Shown here: piece after piece, positions 1-9,161 of the stretch
Numbering within the stretch: position 1 is the first letter of the stretch
Layout: every line of letters begins with the position of its first letter
Source of the DNA: Desulfarculales bacterium UBA696
GTDB taxonomy: Bacteria; Desulfobacterota; Syntrophobacteria; Syntrophobacterales; Syntrophobacteraceae
Length of the DNA stretch: 64,000 bases
NCBI GenBank assembly: GCA_002298995.1
Contig: DBMO01000001.1
Coordinates: forward strand, 67,791-131,790
Reading direction: 5' to 3'
The notes under the pieces: generated by a model
The model's input: only the letters and a program-made list of their open reading frames with translations
Told to the model about the DNA's origin: nothing
Databases searched by the model: none
Position numbers and translations under genes: made by a program

Positions 1-2148
1 CACTCGACTGCACTTTGTTCGCCGACCCGCGCTGCGTTGATCACAGGCCGGAACCACCACTCAGTCGGATTTGGCGTGATCGCGGAGCAGGCCACAGGCT
101 ACCCGGGCTACGACAGCATCATCACCAAGGACAAGGCGACGATCGGGAAGATCCTGAAGGACAATGGCTATCATACATCATGGTTCGGAAAGAACCACAA
201 TACGCCCGCCTTCCAGGCATCCGAAGCGGGACCCTTCGACCAGTGGCCCGTCGGCATGGGCTTCGACTACTTCTACGGTTTCATGGGCGGCGACACCAAC
301 CAGTGGCAGCCGGCCAACCTGGCCCGCAACACGACCTACATCTACCCATTCCTGAACAACCCCGGTTTCAACCTGACCACCGCGATGGCCGACGAGGCAA
401 TCGACTACATGAACCGGATGAACACCCTGACGCCGGACCAGCCGTGGTTCATCTATTACGTGCCGGGCGGCACCCACGCGCCGCATCATGCGACTCCGGA
501 GTGGATCAAGAAGATCAGCGACATGCACCTGTTCGACAAGGGGTGGAATGCCCTGCGCGAGCAGATCTTCGAGAACCAGAAGAAGCTCGGCGTGATCCCG
601 AAGGACGCCAAGCTGACTCCCTGGCCTAAGGACCTGCTGAAGGAGTGGGACAAGCTTACACCTGACGAGAAGAAACTCTTCCTCCGCCAGGTGGACGTCT
701 TTGCCGCGTATGTCGCCTATACCGATCACGAGATAGGCCGCGTCATCCAGGCGGTCGAGGACATTGGTAGACTCGACAACACGCTGATCATCTACATCAA
801 CGGCGACAATGGTACCAGTTCCGAAGGCACTCTCGTCGGCACGCCGAACGAAGTGGCGATGTTCAACAGCGTGGATGTGCCGGTGGAGGTGCAGCTCAAG
901 GAATTCTATGACGTCTGGGGCTCGGACAAGACCTACAACCACATGGCGGTCGGCTGGGCGTGGGCGTTCGACACCCCGTTCTCCTGGACCAAACAGATTG
1001 TCTCGCACCTCGGCGGTGTCCGGCAGCCCATGGCGATTTCGTGGCCGAAAGCGATCACGGACAAAGGCGGAATCCGCCACCAGTTTCACCACGTGATCGA
1101 TATCGTTCCGACGATTCTTGAAGCGACCGCCATCGCGCAGCCGGAGTTTGTCGACGGCATCAAGCAGAGCCCCATCGAAGGCGTGAGCATGCTGTACACC
1201 TTCGACAAGAAGAACGAGAGCGCTGCGTCGACGCACAAAACCCAGTACTTCGAGATGTTCGGAGACCGTGCAATCTACCACGAAGGTTGGCTGGCCGGCA
1301 CCAAGGTCATGCGTGCTCCCTGGGTGCATTTCCCCCCCAAAGTGGGTGTGTTGGACTACCCATGGGAACTGTACGATCTGACCAGGGACTGGACGCAATC
1401 TGAAGATCTTGCCGCCAAGAACCCTGACAAGCTGAAGGCGATGCAGGAGCTATTCTGGAAGGAGGCGGAGAAGTACCAGGTGCTGCCCCTCGACGCGTCA
1501 GTGGCGGCACGACTCATCACACCGAGGCCCAGTATCACGGCCGGCCGCAACGTGTTCACCTGGACAAGACCGCTAACCGGTACACCGAATGGCGATGCAC
1601 CGAGCATCCTGAACAGTTCGTATAACTTCAAGGCAGAGGTGGACATCCCGCAGAGCGGGGCTGAAGGCATGCTCATCACCCAGGGAGGGCGTTTCGGCGG
1701 TTATGGTTTCTATGTACTTAAGAACAAGCCGGTGTTCTTGTGGAACCTGGTCGATTTGAAGCGAGTACGCTGGGAGGGTCCTGAATTGACACCCGGCAAG
1801 CACGTGCTTGAATTCGACTTCAAGTACGACGGCTTGGGCATGGGTACGCTTGCGTTTGGCAACGTCTCCGGCATTGGCCGGGGCGGCACCGGTGTCCTCA
1901 AGGTTGACGGCAAGGAAGTCGCAACTCAGAAGATGGAGCACTCGCTGCCATTCACGGTACAGTGGGATGAGAACCTCGACATCGGCTCAGACACCGGCTC
2001 CCCGGTGGACGACAAAGACTACCAGGTGCCGTTCAAATTCACCGGAAAGTTCAGCAAGATCACTTTGACCATCGACCGGCCCAAGCTTACGCCAGAAGAT
2101 GAGAAGAAGCTGATGGAGGCGATCCACAGCAAGAAGACGAGTGAGTAA
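1..2148 (+). CDS. Type-I sulfatase (arylsulfatase), 5'-truncated by window
   Basis: The reading frame is open from the first base, so this is the C-terminal 715 residues of a longer protein. The sulfatase signature C-S-P-T-R starts at the TGT codon at 16-18; this Cys is the residue converted to formylglycine in the family. Further sulfatase-type segments follow: K-N-H-N-T-P near 190-207, an H-A-P-H-H cluster near 475-487 and G-D-N-G near 805-816. The tail (about 1600-2100) matches the C-terminal domain of the complete paralogue at 15700-18198. Expected to hydrolyse sulfate esters in the periplasm. The size resembles the AtsD-like (~790-830 aa) arylsulfatases rather than the ~530-aa Pseudomonas AtsA. 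Substrate unknown. An apparent TTG start at 37 is internal and not the true start. Confidence 0.93.
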   Translation, partial: HSTALCSPTRAALITGRNHHSVGFGVIAEQATGYPGYDSIITKDKATIGKILKDNGYHTSWFGKNHNTPAFQASEAGPFDQWPVGMGFDYFYGFMGGDTNQWQPANLARNTTYIYPFLNNPGFNLTTAMADEAIDYMNRMNTLTPDQPWFIYYVPGGTHAPHHATPEWIKKISDMHLFDKGWNALREQIFENQKKLGVIPKDAKLTPWPKDLLKEWDKLTPDEKKLFLRQVDVFAAYVAYTDHEIGRVIQAVEDIGRLDNTLIIYINGDNGTSSEGTLVGTPNEVAMFNSVDVPVEVQLKEFYDVWGSDKTYNHMAVGWAWAFDTPFSWTKQIVSHLGGVRQPMAISWPKAITDKGGIRHQFHHVIDIVPTILEATAIAQPEFVDGIKQSPIEGVSMLYTFDKKNESAASTHKTQYFEMFGDRAIYHEGWLAGTKVMRAPWVHFPPKVGVLDYPWELYDLTRDWTQSEDLAAKNPDKLKAMQELFWKEAEKYQVLPLDASVAARLITPRPSITAGRNVFTWTRPLTGTPNGDAPSILNSSYNFKAEVDIPQSGAEGMLITQGGRFGGYGFYVLKNKPVFLWNLVDLKRVRWEGPELTPGKHVLEFDFKYDGLGMGTLAFGNVSGIGRGGTGVLKVDGKEVATQKMEHSLPFTVQWDENLDIGSDTGSPVDDKDYQVPFKFTGKFSKITLTIDRPKLTPEDEKKLMEAIHSKKTSE

Positions 2149-2360
2149 CATCCGAACAAGTGGGTGGCCCGCATGGGCCGCCCTCACTTCGTCGACGGCT
2201 CTGGGCGTTGTGACGGATCAAAGCAACCCGAGACTGGTCTCCCCACCGAGTCTCGCGCCAGAAGGGCGGAGCATGAGGGGGATTGGTGCCTGCCGAGCCC
2301 AGGACATGACAGAGCAGTCAATGAGATTCTCAGGCCGATCACAACTCGAAGGAGAAACAC

Positions 2361-2648
2361 ATGAGAAAAGGGTATTGCATTTTTGCTGTGGTAACTGTGT
2401 TGCTTTGCACCGGCAGCGCCGCTGCTCAGGAGTACCCGATCATGGATATGCTCGCCAACAAGGTGATCCAGAAATACCAACAGTCGAGTTGCCAGGAGTT
2501 GTGGCAGAAGAAAGGCAAGCCGAAATCAGCTCGAGAACAAAGGGTGATGGCGCTTCTGAGAAACGATCCCCAGATGCGCCAGGCATTCATCGATAAGGTT
2601 GCACCGCCGATTGCCAACAAGATGTTCGAATGCGGCATGATTCCATGA
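2361..2648 (+). CDS. Small exported protein, unknown function
   Basis: A 95-aa protein with a clear signal peptide (basic M-R-K-G start, hydrophobic stretch to about residue 17, then A-A-A-Q-E cleavage region). GGAG lies about 7 nt upstream of the ATG. The mature part is about 75 residues, helical and charged, with two Cys (in S-S-C-Q-E-L and F-E-C-G-M) that could form one disulfide. No family recognised. It sits between the sulfatase and the DUF2092 gene on the same strand, which suggests a periplasmic role in that cluster. Confidence 0.75.
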   Translation: MRKGYCIFAVVTVLLCTGSAAAQEYPIMDMLANKVIQKYQQSSCQELWQKKGKPKSAREQRVMALLRNDPQMRQAFIDKVAPPIANKMFECGMIP

Positions 2649-2723
2649 ATATCGCTGCACGGCGACTTCAGATTGGTATCCGGCCGCCGTCGGATAAGAC
2701 CAGCGTAAACGGAGGACAAACTC

Positions 2724-3602
2724 ATGATCAGAAAAAAACCTTTTGGATGCACACTATTTCTCGTGGTCGCATTGGTTGCGTTCCTGGCCACAAGCGGGCA
2801 TGCTGCGGAAACAAAGCAAGGGCCCAAAGCTTCGAAGACTTCCAAGTCAGCGAAGAAGGAAAACCCGCCCCCCGTTAAAATGGAACTCGAGCCGAAGGCC
2901 ATCGAGATTCTTAAGGCTTCATGCGCAAAGTTGGCCGATGCCCGGGCCATGAGCTTCACAGCGGTGACCACTTACGAGAATCCAAGCCGACTTGGAACTC
3001 CCCTCGCCTACACGACTAAATCCGAGGTCACCCTAAAGCGGCCGGACAAGCTCCGGGTGATTACGCTCGCAGACGGTCCGGCTTCAGAGTTCTACTATGA
3101 CGGCAAGGCAATGGTCGCGTTCGCACCTTCCGAGAACCTGGTGGCGATTGCCGGAGCACCGCCCACCATCGATGCAACGCTGAAGGAAGCCTACGACTCG
3201 GCAGCGATTTATTTCCCGTTTACTGACCTGATCGTCTCAGACCCGTACAAGGATATTGCAGATGGGCTGATCCTCGCCTTCTACATCGGTCAATCCCGGG
3301 TGATTGGAGGAACGACGACGGATATGGTTGCTTATGCCAACAATGATGTCTTTGTGCAGATCTGGATCGGCACTGAGGACAAACTGCCCCGGATGATCCG
3401 TGCGGTGTACCGCACAGATGCAGCGCGGCTGCGCCACCAGCTGGAGATCTCCAACTGGCAGCTCGACTCTGCGGTAACGGATGACGCTTTTGCTCCGAAA
3501 AAAACCGCCGGCGCTACACCCATGCCTTTCGCCCATCCTAAATCGAAGGTCGCACAAGTGGGCAAACCACCGGCCGGGGCCAAGCCGCCCAAAGGCAATT
3601 GA
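2724..3602 (+). CDS. DUF2092-family exported protein
   Basis: A 292-aa protein with a signal peptide (about residues 1-27, ending G-H-A-A-E) followed by a Lys/Pro-rich linker. The body (about 50-270) has the pattern of DUF2092 periplasmic proteins, a LolA/LolB-like fold family: helical start A-I-E-I-L-K-A, then repeated beta strands including K-R-P-D-K-L-R-V and F-Y-Y-D-G-K, ending with W-Q-L-D-S-A-V-T-D-D-A-F-A-P. GGAGG precedes the ATG. The fold similarity suggests binding of a hydrophobic ligand; no catalytic residues are evident. It ends 14 nt before the next gene, so the two are probably co-transcribed. Confidence 0.8.
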   Translation: MIRKKPFGCTLFLVVALVAFLATSGHAAETKQGPKASKTSKSAKKENPPPVKMELEPKAIEILKASCAKLADARAMSFTAVTTYENPSRLGTPLAYTTKSEVTLKRPDKLRVITLADGPASEFYYDGKAMVAFAPSENLVAIAGAPPTIDATLKEAYDSAAIYFPFTDLIVSDPYKDIADGLILAFYIGQSRVIGGTTTDMVAYANNDVFVQIWIGTEDKLPRMIRAVYRTDAARLRHQLEISNWQLDSAVTDDAFAPKKTAGATPMPFAHPKSKVAQVGKPPAGAKPPKGN

Positions 3603-3616
3603 GGAGGTAAAACATC

Positions 3617-4336
3617 ATGAAAAAGATCTTTATTGGTTTTTTGAGTCTTTCGATCATGGCCCTCTTTTCGGTGATGGTCTGGGCCTGGGGCCATGGGAAC
3701 CGATATGGCGGCAGCACGTCGCACAGCTACGGCTCAACGAGCCACGAGAACCGGTGGGGAGGCAGTTCGTCACACTCTTTTGGTGAGGGTACCTCACATT
3801 CCAATGTATACGGCGGCAGCACGTCGCACGCTTATGGCGAGGGCACAACGCATACCAACATGTACGGCGGCAGCGCCTCGCACTACGCGGGAGGAGGCTG
3901 GTCGAAGACCGGCGCTTACGGTGGAACGGCATATGGCGACGCCCACTACGGCGGTGCGTACTACCATCCGGCGTCTGCAGCCTACGCTGGGTACCATCCA
4001 CCTACCGTCGTGAATTCTTACGGGGCTGGGTGCTATAACTGCGGGGGCTGGGCAACGGCCGGTGCCGCAGCCGCGGGCGCAGCGGTCGGAATGGCCGCCA
4101 GTGCGGCAGCGGCTTCGGCCAATACCGCTGCGGCAACTTCCAGCGCCTACAGCGCCGGGGTAGCGGCAGGCGCGGCCAGTGCCGCGTACGTTATGGGTGC
4201 GGTCTACGCGACAATCCCTGCCGGCTGCGCAATGCCCAATGTGATGGGGACGACCTACTACCTGTGCGGCAACACCTGGTTCCAGCCGTCCTATGGAGCG
4301 AACGGCGTTTTTTACACTGTCGTGCCTGGGCCTTGA
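3617..4336 (+). CDS. Exported Gly/Ser/His/Ala-rich repeat protein
   Basis: A 239-aa protein with a signal peptide (M-K-K-I-F-I-G-F-L start, cleavage near V-W-A-W) and a strong GAGGAGG ribosome site. Residues about 30-100 are imperfect repeats of a Y-G-G-S-T-S-H / G-E-G-T-S-H type unit, rich in Gly, Ser, Thr, His and Tyr. Residues about 145-195 are an Ala-rich stretch with small residues spaced like a glycine-zipper segment. The C-terminus has two Cys (about residues 204 and 217) in a small conserved-looking module. No enzyme domain is seen. A structural or metal-binding surface protein is possible from the His repeats, but this is inference. Confidence 0.75.
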   Translation: MKKIFIGFLSLSIMALFSVMVWAWGHGNRYGGSTSHSYGSTSHENRWGGSSSHSFGEGTSHSNVYGGSTSHAYGEGTTHTNMYGGSASHYAGGGWSKTGAYGGTAYGDAHYGGAYYHPASAAYAGYHPPTVVNSYGAGCYNCGGWATAGAAAAGAAVGMAASAAAASANTAAATSSAYSAGVAAGAASAAYVMGAVYATIPAGCAMPNVMGTTYYLCGNTWFQPSYGANGVFYTVVPGP

Positions 4337-4412
4337 GCACGGTGGAGCACGGACAGGTCCCATGGTTATATCACCTTCTCTTTAGACTAACGGTCGAATA
4401 CGGGAAATTCCA

Positions 4413-4973
4413 ATGAGCGGACGAGCGAAACAAATGAAAAACAATGCCCCGACAGCGTTACCTCGCATGAAGGCAACTAAGAAGAAACGCATAATCGGAA
4501 CGTTGGCCCTTATGAGCTTGGCTGCCTTATTTGGCTTGGGTCTTCTGATTAATCCATCGGATCCAGTGGCCATAGCCAATGCTGGTGAACCTGCCGACTC
4601 GCCGAAACCGGATTTGTCCGGAGCCGCCGCCTCTTCAAAGGCCGATGAGGGACATCTCCAGAAGCTCATGGGGCGCTGGGTCCGACCTGATGGCGGGTAT
4701 ATCATCGAAATCAAGGGAGTTGAAGATAACGGCAGGCTCAAGGCTGCTTACTACAATCCAAACCCCATTAATGTAGCTTGGGCCGAGGTCTCGGTGGAGG
4801 GCCCGGTGGTCAAAGTTTTCATTGAACTGCGCGATGTAAACTATCCCGGCGCCACCTACAAACTGACCTACCAGGTAGCTGAGGACCAGTTGACGGGCGA
4901 GTACTATCAACCAAAGCTGGGAGAAACTTTCAACGTCCGGTTCATCCGAGCGTCGCGATCGGGACCCATGTAA
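4413..4973 (+). CDS. Anchored or exported beta-rich protein, unknown function
   Basis: A 186-aa protein with a short basic N-terminus, one hydrophobic segment (about residues 29-47) and a probable periplasmic body. The body starts with H-L-Q-K-L-M-G-R-W-V-R-P-D-G-G-Y and continues as alternating beta strands ending F-N-V-R-F-I-R-A, reminiscent of small lipocalin-like domains. The start is uncertain: the ATG at 4413 has only a weak ribosome site, and in-frame ATGs exist at 4434 and 4470. No family was identified with certainty. Confidence 0.65.
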   Translation: MSGRAKQMKNNAPTALPRMKATKKKRIIGTLALMSLAALFGLGLLINPSDPVAIANAGEPADSPKPDLSGAAASSKADEGHLQKLMGRWVRPDGGYIIEIKGVEDNGRLKAAYYNPNPINVAWAEVSVEGPVVKVFIELRDVNYPGATYKLTYQVAEDQLTGEYYQPKLGETFNVRFIRASRSGPM

Positions 4974-5026
4974 TGGTTTAGCTGTTGGAGCATGATTTCT
5001 AAGATTGTTAATCAGGGGGAAATGAG

Positions 5027-5992
5027 ATGAAGAAACTGGTGAGTTTGATCCTGCTGGCGTTAGCGCTCATTGTGACAACTGCCCCGGACAGTCTTGTCCT
5101 TGCCGCGGAGGGAGGGGTGGGGCATTACGTGCCCGGCGCAATGGCTGATTTTGGGGACATGGCTCCGCCATCCGGGTTTGCATTGCTTCAGTGGTACAAC
5201 CACTATAACGGCAGCGCAGGTGATAACAGGCAATTCCAATTTGGTGGTCTTACCGCAGCAGGTATTAGCGCCACAAGCAACGCGGAAATGCTCGGAGCAG
5301 TCTACACCTCCCCCTGGGGTATCCTCGGCGGCAAGTTCTCTACCGGCGTGATTATCCCTTATGTCTGGCTGGACGTGACGGGCACCGTTACCGGCCCTCG
5401 TGGCAATTCGCTGACCCGCAAGGACACAGTAAATGGCATTGGCGACATAACATTTATGCCCTTCTGGCTCAGCTGGAATAGTGGAGATTTTAAGTGGGGT
5501 GTGCAACTCGATATCTATGCCCCAACGGGGGACTTCACTCCCGGTCAATTGGCCAACATCGGTCTCAACTACTGGACATTCGAACCCATGGTGTCGTTTA
5601 GCTACATAAGCAAGAAGATCGGGCTCGAAATCTCCGCTACCGCCGGTTTTGACTTCAACACAAAAAATAACGCGACCGATTATTTGAGCGGTAATGTCTT
5701 CCACATCGACACAACCATCGCCGAACATCTGCCTTTGTTCGGGTACGGCATTATAGGGGTCGGCGCCAATGCCTTTTACTGGGATCAGTTTACGGGGGAC
5801 AGCGGATCCGGAGCGAAGCTTGGTCCCTTCGAAACCCGGATGATTGGAGTGGGACCGGTCCTTTCTTATATATCACCGCAGTTTTGTGGCGGTCACACCA
5901 TCGTGGCCGAGGTTAAGTGGTTGCCTCAAATCGATACTGAGAAGACTCTCAAAGGCGACTACATCTGGTTTAAGCTGGCATATACCTTCTAG
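5027..5992 (+). CDS. MetA-type outer-membrane beta-barrel protein
   Basis: A 321-aa protein with a signal peptide (about 1-27) and the pattern of the 'MetA-pathway of phenol degradation' family of putative transporters. The features are the early G-V-G-H-Y-V-P-G segment, alternating hydrophobic beta strands throughout, and a terminal aromatic residue (A-Y-T-F stop) typical of Bam-inserted barrels. AGGGGGAAATGAG precedes the ATG. It is probably an outer-membrane channel for hydrophobic or aromatic compounds; the substrate cannot be deduced. Its position just before the Mla-like operon fits a general envelope role. Confidence 0.8.
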   Translation: MKKLVSLILLALALIVTTAPDSLVLAAEGGVGHYVPGAMADFGDMAPPSGFALLQWYNHYNGSAGDNRQFQFGGLTAAGISATSNAEMLGAVYTSPWGILGGKFSTGVIIPYVWLDVTGTVTGPRGNSLTRKDTVNGIGDITFMPFWLSWNSGDFKWGVQLDIYAPTGDFTPGQLANIGLNYWTFEPMVSFSYISKKIGLEISATAGFDFNTKNNATDYLSGNVFHIDTTIAEHLPLFGYGIIGVGANAFYWDQFTGDSGSGAKLGPFETRMIGVGPVLSYISPQFCGGHTIVAEVKWLPQIDTEKTLKGDYIWFKLAYTF

Positions 5993-6120
5993 TTGGCCGA
6001 CAGCCCTTGTCATCTGCAATGACCCGCGCAAAGCTACGTTTCAACTGGTAGTTCAAGGGCGATCGCAATAACGAGCCTTTCGATCGGATAACGGTGAATA
6101 CCTCAGGACAGGCAGGGACG

Positions 6121-7242
6121 ATGAATATAAGCAGCAGTCGGGACCAGGATAATACTTTTGTTGTGCGGCTTGGCGGAGACTGGAATATCGCTCATGGGCT
6201 GCCGTCAACTGAAGATATCCAGAAGCAGATTGCATCAACTCCGCACCCCGAAAGGGTTGTCTTCGATACTCGGGAACTCGGAGGGTGGGACAGCAGTCTG
6301 CTGACGTTTCTAAGCAAGCTCATCAAATTCTGCCGCGAGAAATCCATCCCGGTCTCAAACCAGGGGCTTCCTGGAGGGTTAGCGCGTCTCATCGATCTTT
6401 CTGCCGCTGTCCCGGAAAAAAAGGATGCGCGCAAAGAGAGCAAACGGCCCCCGTTTTTGTCCAGAGTGGGCGAGGCAACCCTGGAGGCTGGGAAATCCGC
6501 GGGAGAGATGGTTGCTTTTATTGGTGAGGCTTTTCTTGCTCTGGGCAAACTCTTGCGGGGCAAAGCCAGATTCCGGCGTTCCGATCTATTTTTACTGATC
6601 CAGGAATGCGGCGCCCAGGCACTGCCGATCGTTTCCCTTGTCAGTGTTTTGGTGGGACTGATCCTTGCTTTTGTGGGAGCCGTGCAGTTGAGACTATTCG
6701 GAGCGCAAATCTATGTAGCGGACCTCGTCGGTATAGGAATGGCTCGCGAGATGGGCGCGATGATGACGGCAATCGTCATGGCCGGGCGCACCGGGGCCGC
6801 CTTCGCCGCGCAGCTCGGAACCATGCAGGTAAATGAGGAAATCGATGCGCTGAAAACCCTGGGCATTTCACCCATGGAATTTCTCGTCCTGCCCCGGCTG
6901 CTGGCACTGGTACTCATGCTGCCCCTGCTGTGCCTGTACGCCGACCTGATGGGGATCCTCGGAGGTGGGCTGATCGGTGTCGGAATGCTCAACCTCTCGG
7001 TGGCGCAGTACTACCATGAAACCGTGGCTGCCCTGAACCTGACGCAGTTCCTACTGGGTCTTATCAAAGCCGGGGTCTTCGGCGTCCTTGTCGCACTCTC
7101 TGGTTGCCTTCGCGGCATGCAATGCGGTCGGAGCGCTTCCGCGGTCGGTGAGGCGGCGACCTCTTCGGTTGTGACCGCCATTGTTTCAATCATCGTCTCG
7201 GATGCCCTGCTGACAGTGATCTACGACAGAATGGGCGTGTAG
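6121..7242 (+). CDS. MlaE-family lipid ABC transporter permease with N-terminal STAS domain
   Basis: About 373 aa from the ATG at 6121; a GTG at 6094 is the alternative start. Residues about 1-100 form a STAS-like domain fused to the permease. The remainder is a MlaE permease with the hallmark segment A-R-E-M-G-A-M-M-T-A-I-V-M-A-G-R, then E-E-I-D-A-L-K-T-L-G-I and about five hydrophobic membrane segments. The family forms the inner-membrane channel of MCE-protein phospholipid transporters. It is the first of four co-directional genes (permease, ATPase, MCE protein, lipoprotein), with only 7 nt before the ATPase gene. Confidence 0.93.
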   Translation: MNISSSRDQDNTFVVRLGGDWNIAHGLPSTEDIQKQIASTPHPERVVFDTRELGGWDSSLLTFLSKLIKFCREKSIPVSNQGLPGGLARLIDLSAAVPEKKDARKESKRPPFLSRVGEATLEAGKSAGEMVAFIGEAFLALGKLLRGKARFRRSDLFLLIQECGAQALPIVSLVSVLVGLILAFVGAVQLRLFGAQIYVADLVGIGMAREMGAMMTAIVMAGRTGAAFAAQLGTMQVNEEIDALKTLGISPMEFLVLPRLLALVLMLPLLCLYADLMGILGGGLIGVGMLNLSVAQYYHETVAALNLTQFLLGLIKAGVFGVLVALSGCLRGMQCGRSASAVGEAATSSVVTAIVSIIVSDALLTVIYDRMGV

Positions 7243-7249
7243 GTCCTTT

Positions 7250-8017
7250 ATGGAAAATAGTGCTAACCAGACAACAGCCCGCATCGAAGTGCGCGACCTC
7301 ACCATGGCCTACGGAAGCTTCGTGATCCAGCGTGATCTCACTTTCACGGTAAAGAAGGGTGATATCTTCATCATCATGGGTGGGAGCGGTTGCGGCAAGA
7401 GCACGCTGCTCAGGCATCTTGTGGGGCTGAAGGAGCCTGCCAAGGGGAAGGTTTTCTACGATAACGTGAGTTTCTGGGATTTGGAGCCCGCCGGTAAAGA
7501 TGCCGTCATGAGACGCTTTGGGGTCCTCTTTCAGGGCGGCGCGTTGTGGAGTTCCATGACCCTGGCTGAAAACGTGGCCTTGCCTCTGGCGGAATATACG
7601 GATCTGAACCCAGGTGACATCAGGGAGTTGGTTTCGGTCAAACTCGCCCTCGTCGGCCTGGCGGGATTTGAAGAATTCTATCCGTCCGAGATCAGCGGGG
7701 GGATGTGCAAACGTGCCGGCCTCGCCCGTGCCATGGCCCTCGACCCGGATATCCTTTTTTTCGATGAACCCTCGGCGGGATTGGATCCGATCAGCGCGCG
7801 GCGCCTCGATGAACTCATCCTTGAGCTTCGCGACAGCCTTGGGACAACAGTGGTCGTGGTGACCCATGAGCTGGCAAGCATTTTTGCCATCGGAAACAAC
7901 TCTGTCTTCCTCGATGCGGAAACCAGGACGATGACTGCTGTTGGGGACCCCAACAAACTCCTTGCGGAAAGCACCGACCCCAAAATTCGGAGCTTCCTGA
8001 CCAGGGGTGAGCAATGA
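7250..8017 (+). CDS. MlaF-like ABC transporter ATP-binding protein
   Basis: A 255-aa ATPase. The Walker A motif is G-G-S-G-C-G-K-S-T (about residues 44-52), the signature is S-G-G-M-C-K-R-A-G-L, typical of the Mla subclass, and Walker B is I-L-F-F-D-E-P-S-A-G-L-D-P, followed by the H-loop T-H-E. It energises the adjacent MlaE permease for lipid movement between the membranes. It starts 7 nt after the permease stop, so it is translationally close-coupled. Confidence 0.95.
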   Translation: MENSANQTTARIEVRDLTMAYGSFVIQRDLTFTVKKGDIFIIMGGSGCGKSTLLRHLVGLKEPAKGKVFYDNVSFWDLEPAGKDAVMRRFGVLFQGGALWSSMTLAENVALPLAEYTDLNPGDIRELVSVKLALVGLAGFEEFYPSEISGGMCKRAGLARAMALDPDILFFDEPSAGLDPISARRLDELILELRDSLGTTVVVVTHELASIFAIGNNSVFLDAETRTMTAVGDPNKLLAESTDPKIRSFLTRGEQ

Positions 8018-8105
8018 AAATCACGGTGATTCCGGGCGGCGGTCGCCTGGCGGTGAACTGCGGCAAGCAATAATCCTGAACCTTCCGGAATAGGCTCGGA
8101 GAATC

Positions 8106-9110
8106 ATGAGCAAACAGGCGAACACAAAGGTAATTGGCGGGTTTGTTATCGGCGCAGTCGTTCTGGTCATATCAGGAATACTGCTTTTCGGATCCGGCAA
8201 ATTCTTCACTCATCAGAGAAAATTCGTTCTCTTTTTTGAAGATTCCGTAAAAGGGCTCAACATCGGGGCGCCGGTGGATTTCAGAGGAGTCAAGGTCGGG
8301 ACGGTAACGGACATCAAGATAGTTCTGAAAAAAAAGGACCTCTCCCTGCAGATCCCGGTCTTTATAGAGATCGAGCCGGATCAGATCACCCTCGACGCCA
8401 GGATGAGCGAGCTGGAAAAACTTGTTGAAGAAAAAGGAACAAAAACATTTATACAGTTGCTGGTGAACCAGGGACTCAAAGCCCAACTTGCGATGCAAAG
8501 CCTTGTCACCGGCCAGCTTGGCATCCACTTGGATTTCTATCCGGATAAACCGCTAAGGCTTGTTGGTAAAGACCCGTCTTTCATGGAAATTCCCACGATT
8601 GAGTCGAGCCTTTCTGCACTTTCCAAAACCCTGGAGAACATTCCTCTCGCGGAAATTGCCGACAAGATCGCGAAAACCCTGGACGCTATTGAGAAGCTCG
8701 TTAGCGACCCGGAAATCAAAAAGACATTGGCCGCACTTCCTCAGACGGTCGAGCAAGCTAAAGCATTTCTGCGGGATTTGGATGGCCAGGTAAAACCATT
8801 GGCAGCACGTACGGAACTCACTCTCGGTGATGCACAAAAGATGTTTGTAAATGCCGCACAGTTGGCCCACAGTCTTGAGGCACGGATTCCATCGCTCATA
8901 GCGAGTCTGGAAAGCACCTCCAAGTCAGCCGGTGAGACCATGAAGGGGGCCAATAAGGCTGTGGACCAGCTTACCGGAGCCAATTCCCCCGTTCGTAGTG
9001 AACTCATTAAGACCCTGAGCGAGTTTTCCGCCGCGGCTCGTTCCTTCCGCGTCTTTGCGCAATACCTGGAAAGCCACCCAGAAGCTCTGATCAAGGGAAA
9101 AGGCAAGTAA
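8106..9110 (+). CDS. MlaD/MCE-domain protein, inner-membrane anchored
   Basis: A 334-aa protein. One N-terminal membrane anchor (about residues 10-30) is followed by an MCE domain (about 38-120) containing V-K-G-L-N-I-G-A-P-V-D-F-R-G-V-K-V-G, the usual MCE core. The long C-terminal part (about 165-320) is predicted helical or coiled coil, with Ala/Leu heptad-like spacing similar to PqiB/YebT-type tunnel helices. GGAG precedes the ATG. It binds the lipid in the periplasm and delivers it to or from the MlaE/MlaF complex. The long helical tail suggests a Pqi/Let-like tube rather than a minimal MlaD. Confidence 0.93.
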   Translation: MSKQANTKVIGGFVIGAVVLVISGILLFGSGKFFTHQRKFVLFFEDSVKGLNIGAPVDFRGVKVGTVTDIKIVLKKKDLSLQIPVFIEIEPDQITLDARMSELEKLVEEKGTKTFIQLLVNQGLKAQLAMQSLVTGQLGIHLDFYPDKPLRLVGKDPSFMEIPTIESSLSALSKTLENIPLAEIADKIAKTLDAIEKLVSDPEIKKTLAALPQTVEQAKAFLRDLDGQVKPLAARTELTLGDAQKMFVNAAQLAHSLEARIPSLIASLESTSKSAGETMKGANKAVDQLTGANSPVRSELIKTLSEFSAAARSFRVFAQYLESHPEALIKGKGK

Positions 9111-9161
9111 TAGAGCCGAAGATGCGACCGATCGATTCGGGCGCATGAGAAAGGAAGACGT

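Noticed and set aside
178..1398. Long open frame on the minus strand opposite the first sulfatase
   Set aside because: Arg/Val/His-rich composition typical of a GC-rich shadow; the plus strand carries a clear sulfatase.
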